A stretch of DNA of 64,000 nt from Corydoras sp. C115 (GCA_019802505.1 JAFMOC010000032.1:1827001-1891000), one strand, 5' to 3'; positions 1 to 9,967 are shown, numbered from the stretch's first letter. The notes: a model not told the origin generated them from the sequence alone. Numbers and translations: made by a program.

Positions 1-228
1 CTTATCTATAATTACAAACTCGGCTCAGCTATTTACCCCGTTTTTATGAGCATCTGTTTCTGCATTTTGGGCTGTGATAATGAAAGCGGCTAACAGTAAC
101 CAGCCGATTTCAAATTTACTTAACAAATATAATATTAGTCTTTCAGTTTGTAATATTTTAGTTACTGTTATTGCGATAGTGTTGCAAATATTGACTAGTC
201 ACCCCTGTGTCGCTACAAAATCAGACTT

Positions 229-584
229 CCATCCATCCGTTATTTTCCGATTTATCCTCTGCTAGGGTTGCGGGGGGGTTCCCCATGCCCATCCTGGGGA
301 GAACGCCACGTTTCAGGTGCTGGGCAGATACACCCAGGACAGGGCGCCAATCTAACACTGGGCACACATTCTCTCACACAGACACACTCTATATGGGGCA
401 ATTTGGAGAAGTCAATTGACTTTGATCAATGTTTTTATGGACTGTGGGAGGAAACCGGAGAACCCGGAGGAAACCCACGCAGACACGGGGAGGACATGGA
501 AACTCCAACCAGATTGGGATTCGAACCGGGAAACCCTAGTGCTGAGAGGAGAACATGCTAACCACTAAGCCACTGTGCCGCCCC
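229..584 (-). mobile_element. SINE-A, near full-length, antisense
   Basis: This entry defines the main repeat of the window. Read on its own sense strand, the head carries a pol III box A (TGGCTTAGTGG) and, about 45 bases on, a box B (GGTTCGAATCC). A conserved body follows (CCCACAGTCCAAAAACATGG, then ATTGCCCCATATAGAGTGTG), then a C-tract and GAGGATAAAGCGGAAGATAATGG ending in ATGG repeats (split here: GAGGATAAAGCGG then AAGATAATGG). The tRNA-like promoter and microsatellite tail make it a tRNA-derived SINE. It is non-coding and would need LINE enzymes to move. In this copy the tail is at the left and the head (rc of the box A region) ends at 584. Confidence 0.9.
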
Positions 585-904
585 ATTTCTAATGTTTTTA
601 TTCATTATTTGCCACCTGGCAATTCTCACTCCGTGGCGTTCACCACTGCAAAATGGTGGAACGATCTTTCCAACTCTGTCCGTAAGGCAGAATCACTAAG
701 CAGTTTTAAGAAACTACTGAAAACGCATCTCTTTAACAAATACCTGTTGTAAAAAAAATAATAAAAATAGGGGCGCAGCATCAAATAACAATCAGGTTTG
801 ATGAATTTACAGTGTAGTTGGTTTTCTGCATAACTTGTAATGTTCTCATTTGTAAGTCGCTTTGGATAAAAGTGTCTGCTAAATTACTAAATGTAAATCT
901 AAAT
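585..904 (+). mobile_element. LINE 3' end: last codons of ORF2 plus 3' UTR
   Basis: Positions 585-752 read in frame to a TAA stop. The peptide contains SVAFTTAKWWNDLSNSVRKA and then SSFKKLLKTHLF. The pattern aromatic-WN-L-SVR-A-S-FK-LLKTHLF is typical of the extreme C-terminus of fish Rex1/L2-type LINE reverse-transcriptase polyproteins. The following 150 bases form an A/T-rich 3' UTR ending in TTGTAAGTCGCTTTGGATAA and related sequence, which is also the 3' end of SINE-B elsewhere in the window. The copy is severely 5'-truncated, so no RT core or endonuclease is present and it is dead. A SINE-A abuts it on each side. Assignment to the Rex1/L2 group is from family memory. Confidence 0.72.
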
Positions 905-912
905 GCTTAATA

Positions 913-1264
913 TTCATTCATTCATCCATTATCTTCCACTTTATCCTCTACTAGGGTCACAGGGGGGTTCCCCATGCCCATCCAGGGGAGAACATCTCGG
1001 GCGCTGGGCAGATACACCCAGAACAGGGCGCCAATCTATCACTGGACACACACTCACTCACACAGACACACTCTATATGGGGCAATTTGGAGAACTCAAT
1101 TGACTTGATCCATGTTTTTGGACTGTGGGAGGAAACCGGAGAACCCGGAGGAAACCCAGGCAGACACGGGGAGGACATGGAAACTCCACCCAGATGGGGA
1201 TTCGAACCGGGAATCCCTAGTGCTGAGAAGCGAACGTGCTAACCACTAAGCCGCCGTGCCACCC
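913..1264 (-). mobile_element. SINE-A, near full-length, antisense
   Basis: Begins with the inverted tail (TCATTCATTCATCC) and ends with the inverted box A. A weak 7-bp direct repeat, CTTAATA, lies at 906-912 and 1268-1274 and may be a target-site duplication. The box B region is intact. Confidence 0.88.
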
Positions 1265-1831
1265 TTTCTTAATAATTAATAGATTATTTTGCTCTTTTTT
1301 AAAAGTTTTAGACTATATTTTTTATTTGACCAGCGTTCTAAACGAGACACTGCTGCTTCGAATTACCAGACTTATCTGGCAGTGCTGGCTGGCTGTATCA
1401 GGGTCAGGTAATAGGAGCGAGCGGAGTTTGAGAAGGAAAAACTGGTTGTGGCTCTTATCTGACTCCAATATGACGGATGAAGCCTTGCCGTCGGAGGGTC
1501 CTCCACTCTGTAATCATAAGGAGCCAGCCGCGGGCTTATCACCACGGTGCATCGGAGTGCTCCCCGTCAAAATACTACCCACTGAATTAATGCACCGGCC
1601 ACGGTGTACGCCATCACCTGCTGACCAAAGCGGGGCTATTATGAAACAAGAGATGGGTGGGTATATCTACCCCCATCCCCCCCTCGGGTCTGTCTCTCCA
1701 GCTCATCCAGAGTGCTCAGTGCTATTACTAAAGAGGAAGGGTTACAAGGAAACGACTAAGAAGATGAAAAAAAATAATGGTACAGAAATGATAAAAAGGG
1801 TTGAATGAGGGGGAGGTCTTCAAATTTAAGC
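1265..1831. other. Unique intronic sequence
   Basis: About 570 bases without a recognised repeat. An open frame crosses it (1236-1808), but it starts inside the preceding SINE, matches no domain I know, and has no splice or codon signature of a gene. I treat it as chance. Confidence 0.5.
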
Positions 1832-1847
1832 GACTTACAAGCAGGAC

Positions 1848-2205
1848 GGCATGGTGGCTTAGTGGTTAGCATGTTCTCCTCTCAGCGCTAAGGGCTCCTG
1901 GTTCGAATCCCCATCTGGGTGGAGTTTCCATGTTCTCCCCGTGTCCGCGTGGGTTTCCTCTGGGTTCTCCGGTTTCCTCCCCTAGTCCAAAAACATGGAT
2001 CAAGTCAATTGAGTTCTCCAAATTGCCCCATACAGTGTTTGTGTTAGTGAGTGTGTGCCCAGTGATAAATTGGCGTCCTGTCCTGGGTGTATCTGCCCAG
2101 CGCCCAAGACGTTCTCCCCTGGATGGGCATGGGGAACCCCCCCCCCCCCCCCCGCCTGCGCAACCCTAATAGGAGATAAAGCGGAATATAATGGATGAAT
2201 GGATG
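1848..2205 (+). mobile_element. SINE-A, full length, with 16-bp target-site duplication
   Basis: Flanked by perfect direct repeats GACTTACAAGCAGGAC at 1832-1847 and 2206-2221. The head, box A, box B, body, C-tract (about 2139-2153) and GGATGAATGGATG tail are all present. The intact flanks mark a discrete retroposition. Confidence 0.92.
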
Positions 2206-2216
2206 GACTTACAAGC

Positions 2217-2446
2217 AGGACGTCATGGTGGGGTGGTGATTAGCATGTCCGCCTCTCAACACTGTGGATCTAGGTTTGAATGGGGCAATTTCCAGCCACC
2301 TTGAATCCATGTTTTTTGGATTGTGAAACCAGAGAACCCAGAAGAAACCAATGGGGACATTAGGAGACCATGGAAACTCTATCCAGAACGGGATTTGAAC
2401 CATCTTGGGAGGTGGACGTGCTAACCACTAAGCCACTGTGACACCC
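2217..2446. mobile_element. Inverted SINE chimera (heads at both ends)
   Basis: Starts with a sense SINE head (CATGGTGGGGTGGTGATTAGC to about 2280), then switches to antisense body from GGGGCAATTT and ends with an inverted head (CTAACCACTAAGCCACTGTG). No tail is left. It follows directly after the target-site duplication of the previous SINE. Confidence 0.75.
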
Positions 2447-3365
2447 GCTTTCATTTAGACATGCGGTTGGGTCTGCTAGTGTCCACCCATCCCATCATGC
2501 AGTGCCAGGGGACACTAACAGTGTACAGGGATTTTTTTGGTTGGGCTCCTCATGCAAATTGAAATCTCCAGCCGTTTTAGATTTTGTCCTCATTTTAACT
2601 ACAAACCTCAACCTCAGAGTCCAGAGAACCAGCTTTCATAAGAACGAACACCATGTACCGCTGTCCGGTTCTGTACATTGTCCAGCTCAACCACTGGAAC
2701 CGAGTACAAACAATAAATTGGATTCAGGCGATGACCTTTCGCTTGTGGTTTGTTGATATTGCCCAATCTTTTTATTTTAAACAACTGAAGACATTATTTT
2801 CACCTCGCAGCCATTAGAGATGGTGCAATATCATTTTCTCATTTATTTCCCCGAGTGGTTTTCATCAAGTAAAAGAGCTTGACATTTCTTTGAGGGCAAT
2901 TCGCCTTATTAGAGACGTGATATAGAAACATTTGGTTATGTTCATCTTATAAAAGGGAAAGTTCACACTGTCGAATGTCTCCCTGCGGAACACGTTCCGA
3001 TGCCTCACATCCGTCAGTGCGCTGCGTCGTGTGCGTTTGATTTTAGCTGAAAACACCTTCGATTCAAAGCACTGCTTTAAATGTCGTTCAGAAATGTCGT
3101 TAAATAAAATTTCCACCTCAAACCCAGCGAGTCTGCAGGCTCAACGATCGGTTGCGCACACGGTGATGCTCGATTGTTAAACAAAGACTCCATTGTGCTC
3201 AAGAATTCACAGATCCTGCGAAATGTCTAGAAAAAGAAATGTTTTAGAGTCAGGCTTTCAGACTGCAGGTCACTTTCTATCCGGCAGTGACTGAATTCCA
3301 CCGAGACCTGATCTATACTGTGGAACCTGATTCAAGGGAACTCACTCACTGCTCTTATTTATTTA

Positions 3366-3368
<3 letters not shown>
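2447..3368. other. Unique intronic sequence
   Basis: About 920 bases of moderate AT content with no recognised repeat, splice-flanked exon or RNA gene. Nothing in it supports a gene. Confidence 0.5.

Positions 3369-3414
<46 letters not shown>
3369..3414. repeat. (TA)n microsatellite
   Basis: Uninterrupted TA dinucleotides, about 23 units. Confidence 0.97.
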
Positions 3415-3416
<2 letters not shown>

Positions 3417-3454
3417 TCCCACTGTGTCAAGAAAAACAAGTGAAATGGTAGTAA

Positions 3455-4495
3455 CAGCATCAGACCTGTACATTCAGTAGAGTCAGTACATGCATTAAAT
3501 TCAGTAGTCTGTAGAGTCAATAGTTATTACAATTTGTAGAGTCAGTACATTCAGTAGTCAGTACTTTCAGTAGAATCAGTAGAATCAGTACAGTCTGTAG
3601 AGTCAGTACAGTCAATGAAGTCAGTACGGTATGTAGAGTCTGTTTAGTCAATATAGTCAGTACATTTAGTAGAGTCAGTACAGTCTGGCGAGTCTGTATA
3701 ATCAGGAGAGTTAATGTACATTAATGTAGCGTCAGTACATTCAGTAAAGTCATTGCAGTCTGTAGAGTCAGTACAGTCTGTAGAGTCAGTACAGTCTGTA
3801 GAGTCAGTACAGTCTGTAGAGTCAATACAGTCAGTACATTCTGTAGAGTCAGTACATTCTGTAGAGTCAGTGCATTCTTTAGAATCAATACAGTCTGTAG
3901 AGTCAATACAGTCAGTACATTCTGTAGAGTCAGGACAGTCAGTACATTCAGTAGAGTCAGTACAGTCTGTCAAGACTGTATAATCAGGAGAGTTAATAAA
4001 GTCTGTAGAGTCAGTACATTCAGTAGATTTAGAACAGTCTGTAGTCAGTACAGTCTGTAGAGTCAGTACATTCACTAGATATAGAACAGTCTGTAGTCAG
4101 TACAGTCTGTAGAGTCAGAACATTCAGTAGATATAGAACAGTCTGTAGTCAGTACAGTCTGTAGAGTCAGTACATTCAGTAGATATAGAACAGTCTGTAG
4201 TGAGTACAGTCTGTAGAGTCAGTGCATTCAGTAGATATAGAACAGTCTGTAGTCAGTACAGTCTGTAGAGTCAGTACATTCAGTAGATATAGAACAGTCT
4301 GTAGTCAGTACAGTCTGTAGAGTCAGTACATTCAGTAGATATAGAACAGTCTGTAGTCAGTACAGTCTGTAGAGTCAGTACATTCAGTAGATATAGAACA
4401 GTCTGTAGTCAGTACAGTCTGTAGAGTCAGTACATTCAATAGATTTAGAACAGTCTGTAGTCAGTACAGTATATAGAGTCAGTACATTCAGTATT
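3455..4495. repeat. Two-tier minisatellite (18-bp then 52-bp units)
   Basis: All variants are built from GTAGAGTCAGTACAGTCT-like words. The left half is irregular, with a clean 18-bp period around 3760-3830. From about 4023 rightward the period becomes 52 bp (words ACAGTCTGTAGTCAGTACAG, TCTGTAGAGTCAGTACATTC, AGTAGATATAGA), with about nine copies that differ by few bases. Because 18 is divisible by three, long frames such as (VESVQS)n open on both strands. They are a by-product of the repeat, not genes. Confidence 0.95.
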
Positions 4496-5411
4496 AACCA
4501 GCGTTCTGATTTAAATCATATGAAATGATCGGATCACAGTATGCAGGTGATACAGCATGATGAGGGTATACACTCGCCCTCATACAGAGAACTGTACCAG
4601 ACAAAGAAACTCCGTTCTAATAATGCTGTGTATTTTATCCACCTGGAACGTTCTCTCATCGTTCTGGACGAATGGCACTGCCCAGAGACCCTGTGTGGAA
4701 CTGGCCTTTATGTTCCGCACATTTGTTGCTCGCGAAAAAGGTTAATAGGAGCAAAATGATGAATTTCAGTGAACTACCCACAGAACCTGCACTGTAGACT
4801 TGAGAAGAAATTGGCTCTGATGAACATATAGCCAACGTTGATGAAACGTTACCCTAATAGACTTTCGCCTGAAGGTTTCTCCCTCCCCTACACCCCCCCC
4901 CCCCCCCCCCCCACTCTGTACGCCATGCCCTGCCCTCCGACATTAACTCTGATGGAAGCTCGGCCGCCTTCAACTCTTTATAGACATTACATCAAGGTCA
5001 ATGGCTGGATTTCCAGGCTAATCTCTGAACACGTCTTCCTGTCTCACTTGTCCTCTCCACTAATTTCTCTCCTTCCCGTCGCACGCCATTCCCACCGTCA
5101 CCCCGTCCAGCCATTTCCCTTCCATTTCAGCTGCCGGTGTTGGTTCCTCATGCCCGAGCGGACCTGCTTATCCTCTGATTGCGCTTGACATTTTAATACG
5201 AAACGTTCGCCTCTTGACCCGTAGGCTCTCCTTCCCTCATTCCGTCCTCCATACTTTCTAAGGAGACAGGAAATTTGGCATGTCACCCGAAGTCCTTAGT
5301 AACTTCTACAGCTCAATACTCTGCACGGTGTAAATAACCTCACAAATGTGTGTATAGAGAGTGTGTGTCGTTCTGGTTTTTATATATTTATATTTTATAT
5401 ATTTTCATTAC
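4496..5411. other. Unique intronic sequence with a poly-C run
   Basis: No recognised repeat apart from a C-tract at 4893-4912. Short frames on both strands look random. The last 15 bases contain the left copy of the direct repeat ATATTTTCAT (5399-5408) that flanks the next SINE pair. Confidence 0.5.
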
Positions 5412-5731
5412 GGGCGGAACGGTGGCTTAGTGGTTAGCATGTTCTCCTCACAGCGCTATGGATTCCCGATTCGAATCCCCTTCTGGGTGGAGTTTCCAGG
5501 TTCTTCCCATGTCCGCGTGGGTTTCCACCAGGTTCTCCAGTTTCTCCAAATTGCCCCATATAGAGTGTGTTTGTGCGAGTGAGTGTGTGCCCAGCGATAG
5601 ATTGGCGTCCTGTCCTGGGTCTATCTGCCCAGTCCCTGAAACGTGGCGTTCTCCCCTGGATGGGCATGGGGGACCCCCCCCCCCCCCCGAACCTAGTAGA
5701 GGATAATGCTGAAGATAATGGATGGATAGAT
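5412..5731 (+). mobile_element. SINE-A, first unit of a tandem dimer
   Basis: Head to tail in sense orientation, with a 22-bp internal loss after the second TTTCTCC body segment and a C-run near 5676-5687. The ATGGATAGA tail runs straight into the next unit. Confidence 0.88.
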
Positions 5732-5732
5732 T

Positions 5733-6086
5733 GGGGCGACACAGTGGCTTAGTGGTTAGCATGTTCTCCTCTCAGCGCTAGGGATTCCAGGTTCGAATCC
5801 CCATCTGGGTTTAGTTTCCATGTTCTCCCCGTGTCCGTGTGGGTTTCATCCGGGTTCACTGGTTTCCTCCCACAGTCTAAAAACATGGATGAAGTCAATT
5901 GAGTTCTCCAAATTGCCCCATATAGAGTGTGTCTGTGTTAGTGAGTGTGTCTATAGATTGGCATCCTGTCCTGGGTGTATCTGGCCAGTGCCCAAAACGT
6001 TCTCCCCTGGATAGGCATGAGGAACCCCCCCCCCACCATGCGACCCTAGTAGAGGATAAAGCGGAAGATAATGGATGGATAGATGG
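5733..6086 (+). mobile_element. SINE-A, second unit of a tandem dimer
   Basis: Starts GGGGCGACACAGTGG and ends in ATGGATGGATAGATGG. The direct repeat ATATTTTCAT at 5399-5408 and 6087-6096 flanks the pair rather than either unit alone, so the dimer may have inserted as one piece. Confidence 0.88.
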
Positions 6087-6095
6087 ATATTTTCA

Positions 6096-6097
<2 letters not shown>

Positions 6098-6140
<43 letters not shown>
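6098..6140. repeat. (ATT)n microsatellite
   Basis: About 14 perfect ATT units just after the SINE dimer tail. Confidence 0.96.
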
Positions 6141-6141
<1 letters not shown>

Positions 6142-7165
6142 TTTTTCTTACTCATCCAGGGTGGATGGCAAAGTAATAATTACACTGCACAGGGAAACAT
6201 TTCTTTACTGTGCACATGACAATAAAGCTTTGAATCATGAATGGCTTCGGGAACGAAACCGTACGAAGGGGACTCGAATGGGAAGTTATGAAGGCCGTAC
6301 TAATTGCATCGCCTCGTTTTAATCCGATCGTCGTGTTTGCTGTGAGATCTGCACCTATTAACTACACCGCCAGTAAAATTGGAGGGTAGATTAAGACTGG
6401 GCTTTTTTTTTTTTTCTTTTCTTTTTTCCCTCCTTCTCATTTTCAAAATTGAATTAGCAATTCATTCCATTAAAGCTCGCATCCAAGCAGGTTGCATAAC
6501 AGACATAACAGCCATTTGCTAGGAACGAAAAAAGAAATAAATCAAAAAATAGAGAAAGTCGTGTAAAGTTGCCCGCGGGGAGTTTTTTTTTGCCACGGTC
6601 GCTTTGACATCTGTTTTTGTGTCAGAACCAGAACATAATCCTTAGACATACAGTTTCCTATTAAAAAGCAAATTAGCCAGGCAGAGTGTAATCTTGTCTT
6701 TGAAGATCACGTCTCCGCCTCCTCCTGCTTTATTGACAGTGAGAGATATTTATCTTTCAAGCTTAGTTAAGTATACACCCCTCTTTAATGATTGCTTGGT
6801 GTGCTTCCAAATTCGTCTTGATGGATTCTCGGTGTCACTGGGGTTTTCTGTTGCCACTGGGCCATCTGGTTGACAAATTTGGACTAATTGAAGGAGGGAA
6901 TGAGATAAGGGAACCAGCAGCATCATAACAGCATTAAAGTGGTTTTTGCCTTATTTATTTCACGCAAAGCAATTTAAATATTAGCCAAAATTAGATTCCG
7001 CCTTCACTTCCCTTTTCCAGGAGGCTGGACGCCTTAGACTTGGCGTCGGGCCAAAATATTGATAAGCGTTTTTATGTGTACTGACTACAATTACTACTAT
7101 TGGTGGCAAAATACCAATACTGCAATATTACCACAATTACTGCTACTGCTGGAATACTACCACTA
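6141..7165. other. Unique intronic block, candidate conserved non-coding element
   Basis: About 1 kb with no recognised repeat. It holds several homeodomain-type cores (for example TTGAATTAGCAATTCATTCC near 6448) and poly-T near 6403-6413. It lies in the intron just upstream of the ctnna2 exon. Conservation is a guess from texture only. Confidence 0.35.
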
Positions 7166-7178
7166 TAAATATTATTAT

Positions 7179-7506
7179 CCATCCATCCACTATCTTCTGC
7201 TTTATCCTCCACTAGGGTCGCGGGGGGTGGGGGGGTTTCGGGCACTGGGCAGAAACACCCAGGACAGGGCGCCAATCTATCACTGGGCGCGTCCTTACTC
7301 ACACAGACACACTCTATATGGGGCAATTTGGAGCATTCAATTGACCTTGAGCCATGTTTTTGGACTATCGGAGGAAACCGGAGAACCCGGAGGAAACCCA
7401 CGCGGACACGGGGAGAACATGGAAACTCCACACTAGTTGGGATTCGAATCAGGAATCCCTAGCGCTGAGAGGAGAACATGCTAACCACTAAGCCACCGTG
7501 CCACCC
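7179..7506 (-). mobile_element. SINE-A, antisense, left arm of an inverted pair
   Basis: Flanked by TAA(A/G)TATTATTAT at 7166-7178 and 7507-7519, a 13-bp target-site duplication with one mismatch. The body has a short deletion where the C-tract and GCCCATCCAGG segment should be. Confidence 0.9.
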
Positions 7507-7566
7507 TAAGTATTATTATTGCTTTTGACAAAAAATAAGAATAAAAATAATAATGATAAGCATATA

Positions 7567-7908
7567 TGGTGGCTTGGTGGTTGGCATGTTCTCCTCTCAG
7601 CGCTTGGGATTCCCGGTTCGAATCACAATCTGTGTAGAGTTTCCATGTTCTCCCCGTGTCTGCGTGGGTTTCCTCCGGGTTCTCCGGTTTCCTCCCACAG
7701 TCCAAAAACATGGATCAAGATCAATTGAATTCTCCAAATTGCCCCATATATAGTGTGTCTGTGTGAGTGAGTGTGTGCCCAGTGATAGATTGGCATCCTG
7801 TCCTGGGTGTTTCTGGCCAGCGCCCGAAACGTTCTCTCCTGGATGGGCATGGGGAACCCCCCTTGACCCTGGTAGAGGATAAAGCGGAAGATAATGGATG
7901 GATGGATA
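7567..7908 (+). mobile_element. SINE-A, sense, right arm of an inverted pair near the exon
   Basis: Flanked by ATAAG(C/T)ATATA at 7556-7566 and 7909-7919, an 11-bp target-site duplication with one mismatch. The outermost head bases are missing. Its tail ends 81 bases before the alpha-catenin exon. Confidence 0.9.
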
Positions 7909-7962
7909 ATAAGTATATAAATATATGAAGACTATTGTACCCAATCAGCTTGTTATTGTGAG

Positions 7963-7989
7963 TCTAATCCTCAACCCTTCCTCTTACAG
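7963..7989 (+). promoter_or_regulatory. ctnna2: 3' splice site of the ctnna2 exon
   Basis: A branch-point-like TCTAATC (7963-7969) is followed by a pyrimidine-rich stretch and CTTACAG ending at 7989. Spacing from branch A to AG is about 22 bases, which is normal. Confidence 0.85.
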
Positions 7990-8142
7990 CTGAGAAAGGC
8001 TGTGATGGACCACATCTCCGATTCCTTTCTGGAGACCAACGTCCCTCTTCTGGTCCTCATCGAGGCAGCCAAGAGTGGCAACGAGAAGGAGGTGAAGGAG
8101 TATGCGCAGGTTTTCCGTGAACATGCCAACAAGCTTGTGGAG
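7990..8142 (+). CDS. ctnna2: Alpha-catenin exon, probably ctnna2 (alpha-N-catenin), internal coding exon
   Basis: This 153-bp, phase 0-0 exon encodes 51 residues starting LRKAVMDHISDSF, with VPLLVLIEAAKSGNEK in the middle and FREHANKLVE at the end. It matches the vinculin-homology M domain of vertebrate alpha-catenins, near residue 380-430 by memory. Alpha-catenin links cadherin/beta-catenin complexes at cell junctions to F-actin, and the M domain unfolds under tension to recruit vinculin. From remembered paralog sequences, ISDSF, KSGNEK and KLVE fit CTNNA2 better than CTNNA1 (VSDSF, KNGNEK, KLIE). The splice sites are CTTACAG before it and GTGAGTC after it. No other exon of the gene was found, which agrees with the very large introns of ctnna2, a mainly neuronal paralog. 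An exon of ctnna1 or another fish duplicate is the main alternative. Confidence 0.9.
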
Positions 8143-8149
8143 GTGAGTC
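8143..8149 (+). promoter_or_regulatory. ctnna2: 5' splice site of the ctnna2 exon
   Basis: GAG|GTGAGTC is close to the vertebrate donor consensus. Translation continues open past it to 8229 but loses all alpha-catenin similarity exactly at the junction. Confidence 0.88.
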
Positions 8150-9316
8150 CAGGGTTTCTTCTCGCTGTGGTTGTGGTGCTACTGAGAGAACATTTTGAAG
8201 CTTTGCAGACCTTCTTACAGTTATCATGAAATGTTATAATGAATAAAAACAAATATTAGGTGCCTCGTGTTGGATCTTTAGATTTTTGAAAAGGCAGAAA
8301 GAACGAGCCGATGCAAAATGGTCGTCTCATCTCATTTATTGAGAACAAAGAAAACGTCACGAAGACCGTCAGTAACAGTAACAACCGTCAGTAACAGTAA
8401 CAACCGTCAGTAGCTGGCCAGCAGGTTTTCCTTCCTCAGCTTTCAGGTGCTGTGAATGCCTCCATGTTCTGAAGAAAGAGAGACCTCCCCCAAAGGGTTT
8501 ACTTGTGTATATCCTTTATGTGTAGTTCCCGCCCCGAACTACCTAAGTCAATCACAAATTACCGCCCTAGTTATTAAATCAGCCAATCCAAGCCCAGAGT
8601 TTTGGTTCAAATCTAGCTTGCCCCACCCCACTTTCTAATGGCGGCAAGAACGCAGAAGAGTCCTTTGTTTGAATACAAACTTTTGGCCATTTTGGGACTC
8701 TTATTATGTGCAAGTAATTTAAAATTTCTGACACTCGCCCAAGAGCAGTAGTACCTGGAGGTACCTGGAATCAAACCGGCGAGCTGGTTCCTCAACCACA
8801 AGCCCACGACTTCAGATTCGTTTGAATGGGATACCCAGCCGGCTGATGGTGGAGCATCATGGGAGCAGTGTGCAGATGGCCACATGCTTCTAGCACTATG
8901 AAGTGATTAAAAGTGACACTTCCCGTCGTCTCTTAACTGTGACCTTTGTGTGGCTGACTGATGAAGTGTTGGAAGCAGCTTGAGGAAAGATGTGAGACAT
9001 CTGCGTGGTCTGTGTCGTTAGAACGTTGGAACAAGTTCCGGTGTTAATATGAAAGCCTCGGAGATCCTATCAGAATATCGACTCGGTTCGGCTTTATGCC
9101 GCGCTGTGATGTCTCGAGCAATCCGATTGGAGGCCAGACTCCATCTGATGGAGTGTTTCTTAACCATCAGGAGCTCAGCGCAGATTACAGCTGTGTGCAG
9201 TGTGATATAACCTCTGCAACATCCACCATGTGATGTCTGAACATGCGGTTCATTTAACCACTCAGCATCATTAATGCAACACACACACACACACACACAC
9301 TCCTATCCTCTTCTTT
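8150..9316. other. Intron downstream of the exon, mostly unique
   Basis: Contains a short tandem array at 8365-8412 (about 2.5 copies of AACCGTCAGTAACAGTAAC) and a (CA)n run at 9281-9300. At about 8755-8810 an antisense GGAATCAAACC resembles an inverted box B, so part of 8280-8890 may be an old retroelement that I cannot name. Confidence 0.45.
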
Positions 9317-9391
9317 ATACACTCACTGGCCATTTTATTAGGTACACCTTCACCTTTAATCATAATGATGCACAGATAGTTCTACCATTAC

Positions 9392-9490
9392 CGACTGGCT
9401 TAGTGTTTTGCATGTTCTCCTCTCAGCACTAACGATCCAGGGTTGAATACTAAACAGTAGACTTCCACGTTCCCCACATTTCCAAATAGG
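9392..9490 (+). mobile_element. SINE-A head fragment inside MITE-A
   Basis: Degenerate box A (TGGCTTAGTG) followed by CATGTTCTCCTCTCAGCACT and a decayed box B (GGGTTGAATAC). The body is lost after about 100 bases. Confidence 0.65.
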
Positions 9491-9496
9491 TTTACT

Positions 9497-9785
9497 CTAT
9501 CCTATCCCAGCAGTGTCACTGAGGTGTTTAAATGCTTCACTAAAATCAGTGTCACTGCAGAATTGACAATAAACTATCCACCACCCAAACGCTACCTGTT
9601 CTGTGATGCTCCTGACCAACAGAGAACCGAGAACCAACAGGGGACTAACAAACACAAAGAACACAGATGTTCTACAGTCTGTGATTATAAAACTACAAAG
9701 TCCATCTATATGACAAGTGAAGGACATAGACAATGGAGCAGAAAGGGGGCGTGTCCAAATGTTGGTGCTAGGAATACAACACCTT
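9497..9785 (+). mobile_element. MITE-T fragment inside MITE-A
   Basis: Shares CCTATCCCAGCAGTGTCACT, CTGTTCTGTGATGCTCCTGA and the GGGGGCGTGTCCAAA end with 34516-34965. The left terminus is missing. Confidence 0.75.
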
Positions 9786-9967
9786 CGTTTAGCTTGTGTT
9801 AATTATTTCTTTGTCTTTCACAAGAGTCCGTTAAGCAGAATTCTCTATGATGGCGGTCTCTACCTCGGGAGCTTTATTGTTTTTATAAATCCTTAATGGT
9901 TTCTGGTGTCTCTATCAATTTCTTGTTGCACTCAGCCATTGTAAGGATTACAGTTAATAGGCTAGAA

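Noticed and set aside
1236..1808. 190-codon open frame
   Set aside because: It starts in a SINE, shows no domain or splice signals, and its composition is like the surrounding intron.
3644..4075. 143-codon Thr/Asp/Cys repeat protein and the opposite-strand (VESVQS)n frame
   Set aside because: Both are produced by the 18-bp minisatellite, whose period is divisible by three and has few stops on either strand.
3455..4495. CRISPR-like array
   Set aside because: There are no unique spacers; units are contiguous, and the genome is plainly vertebrate.
8143..8229. Extension of the alpha-catenin exon past GTGAGTC
   Set aside because: The frame stays open, but similarity to alpha-catenin stops exactly at the donor site.
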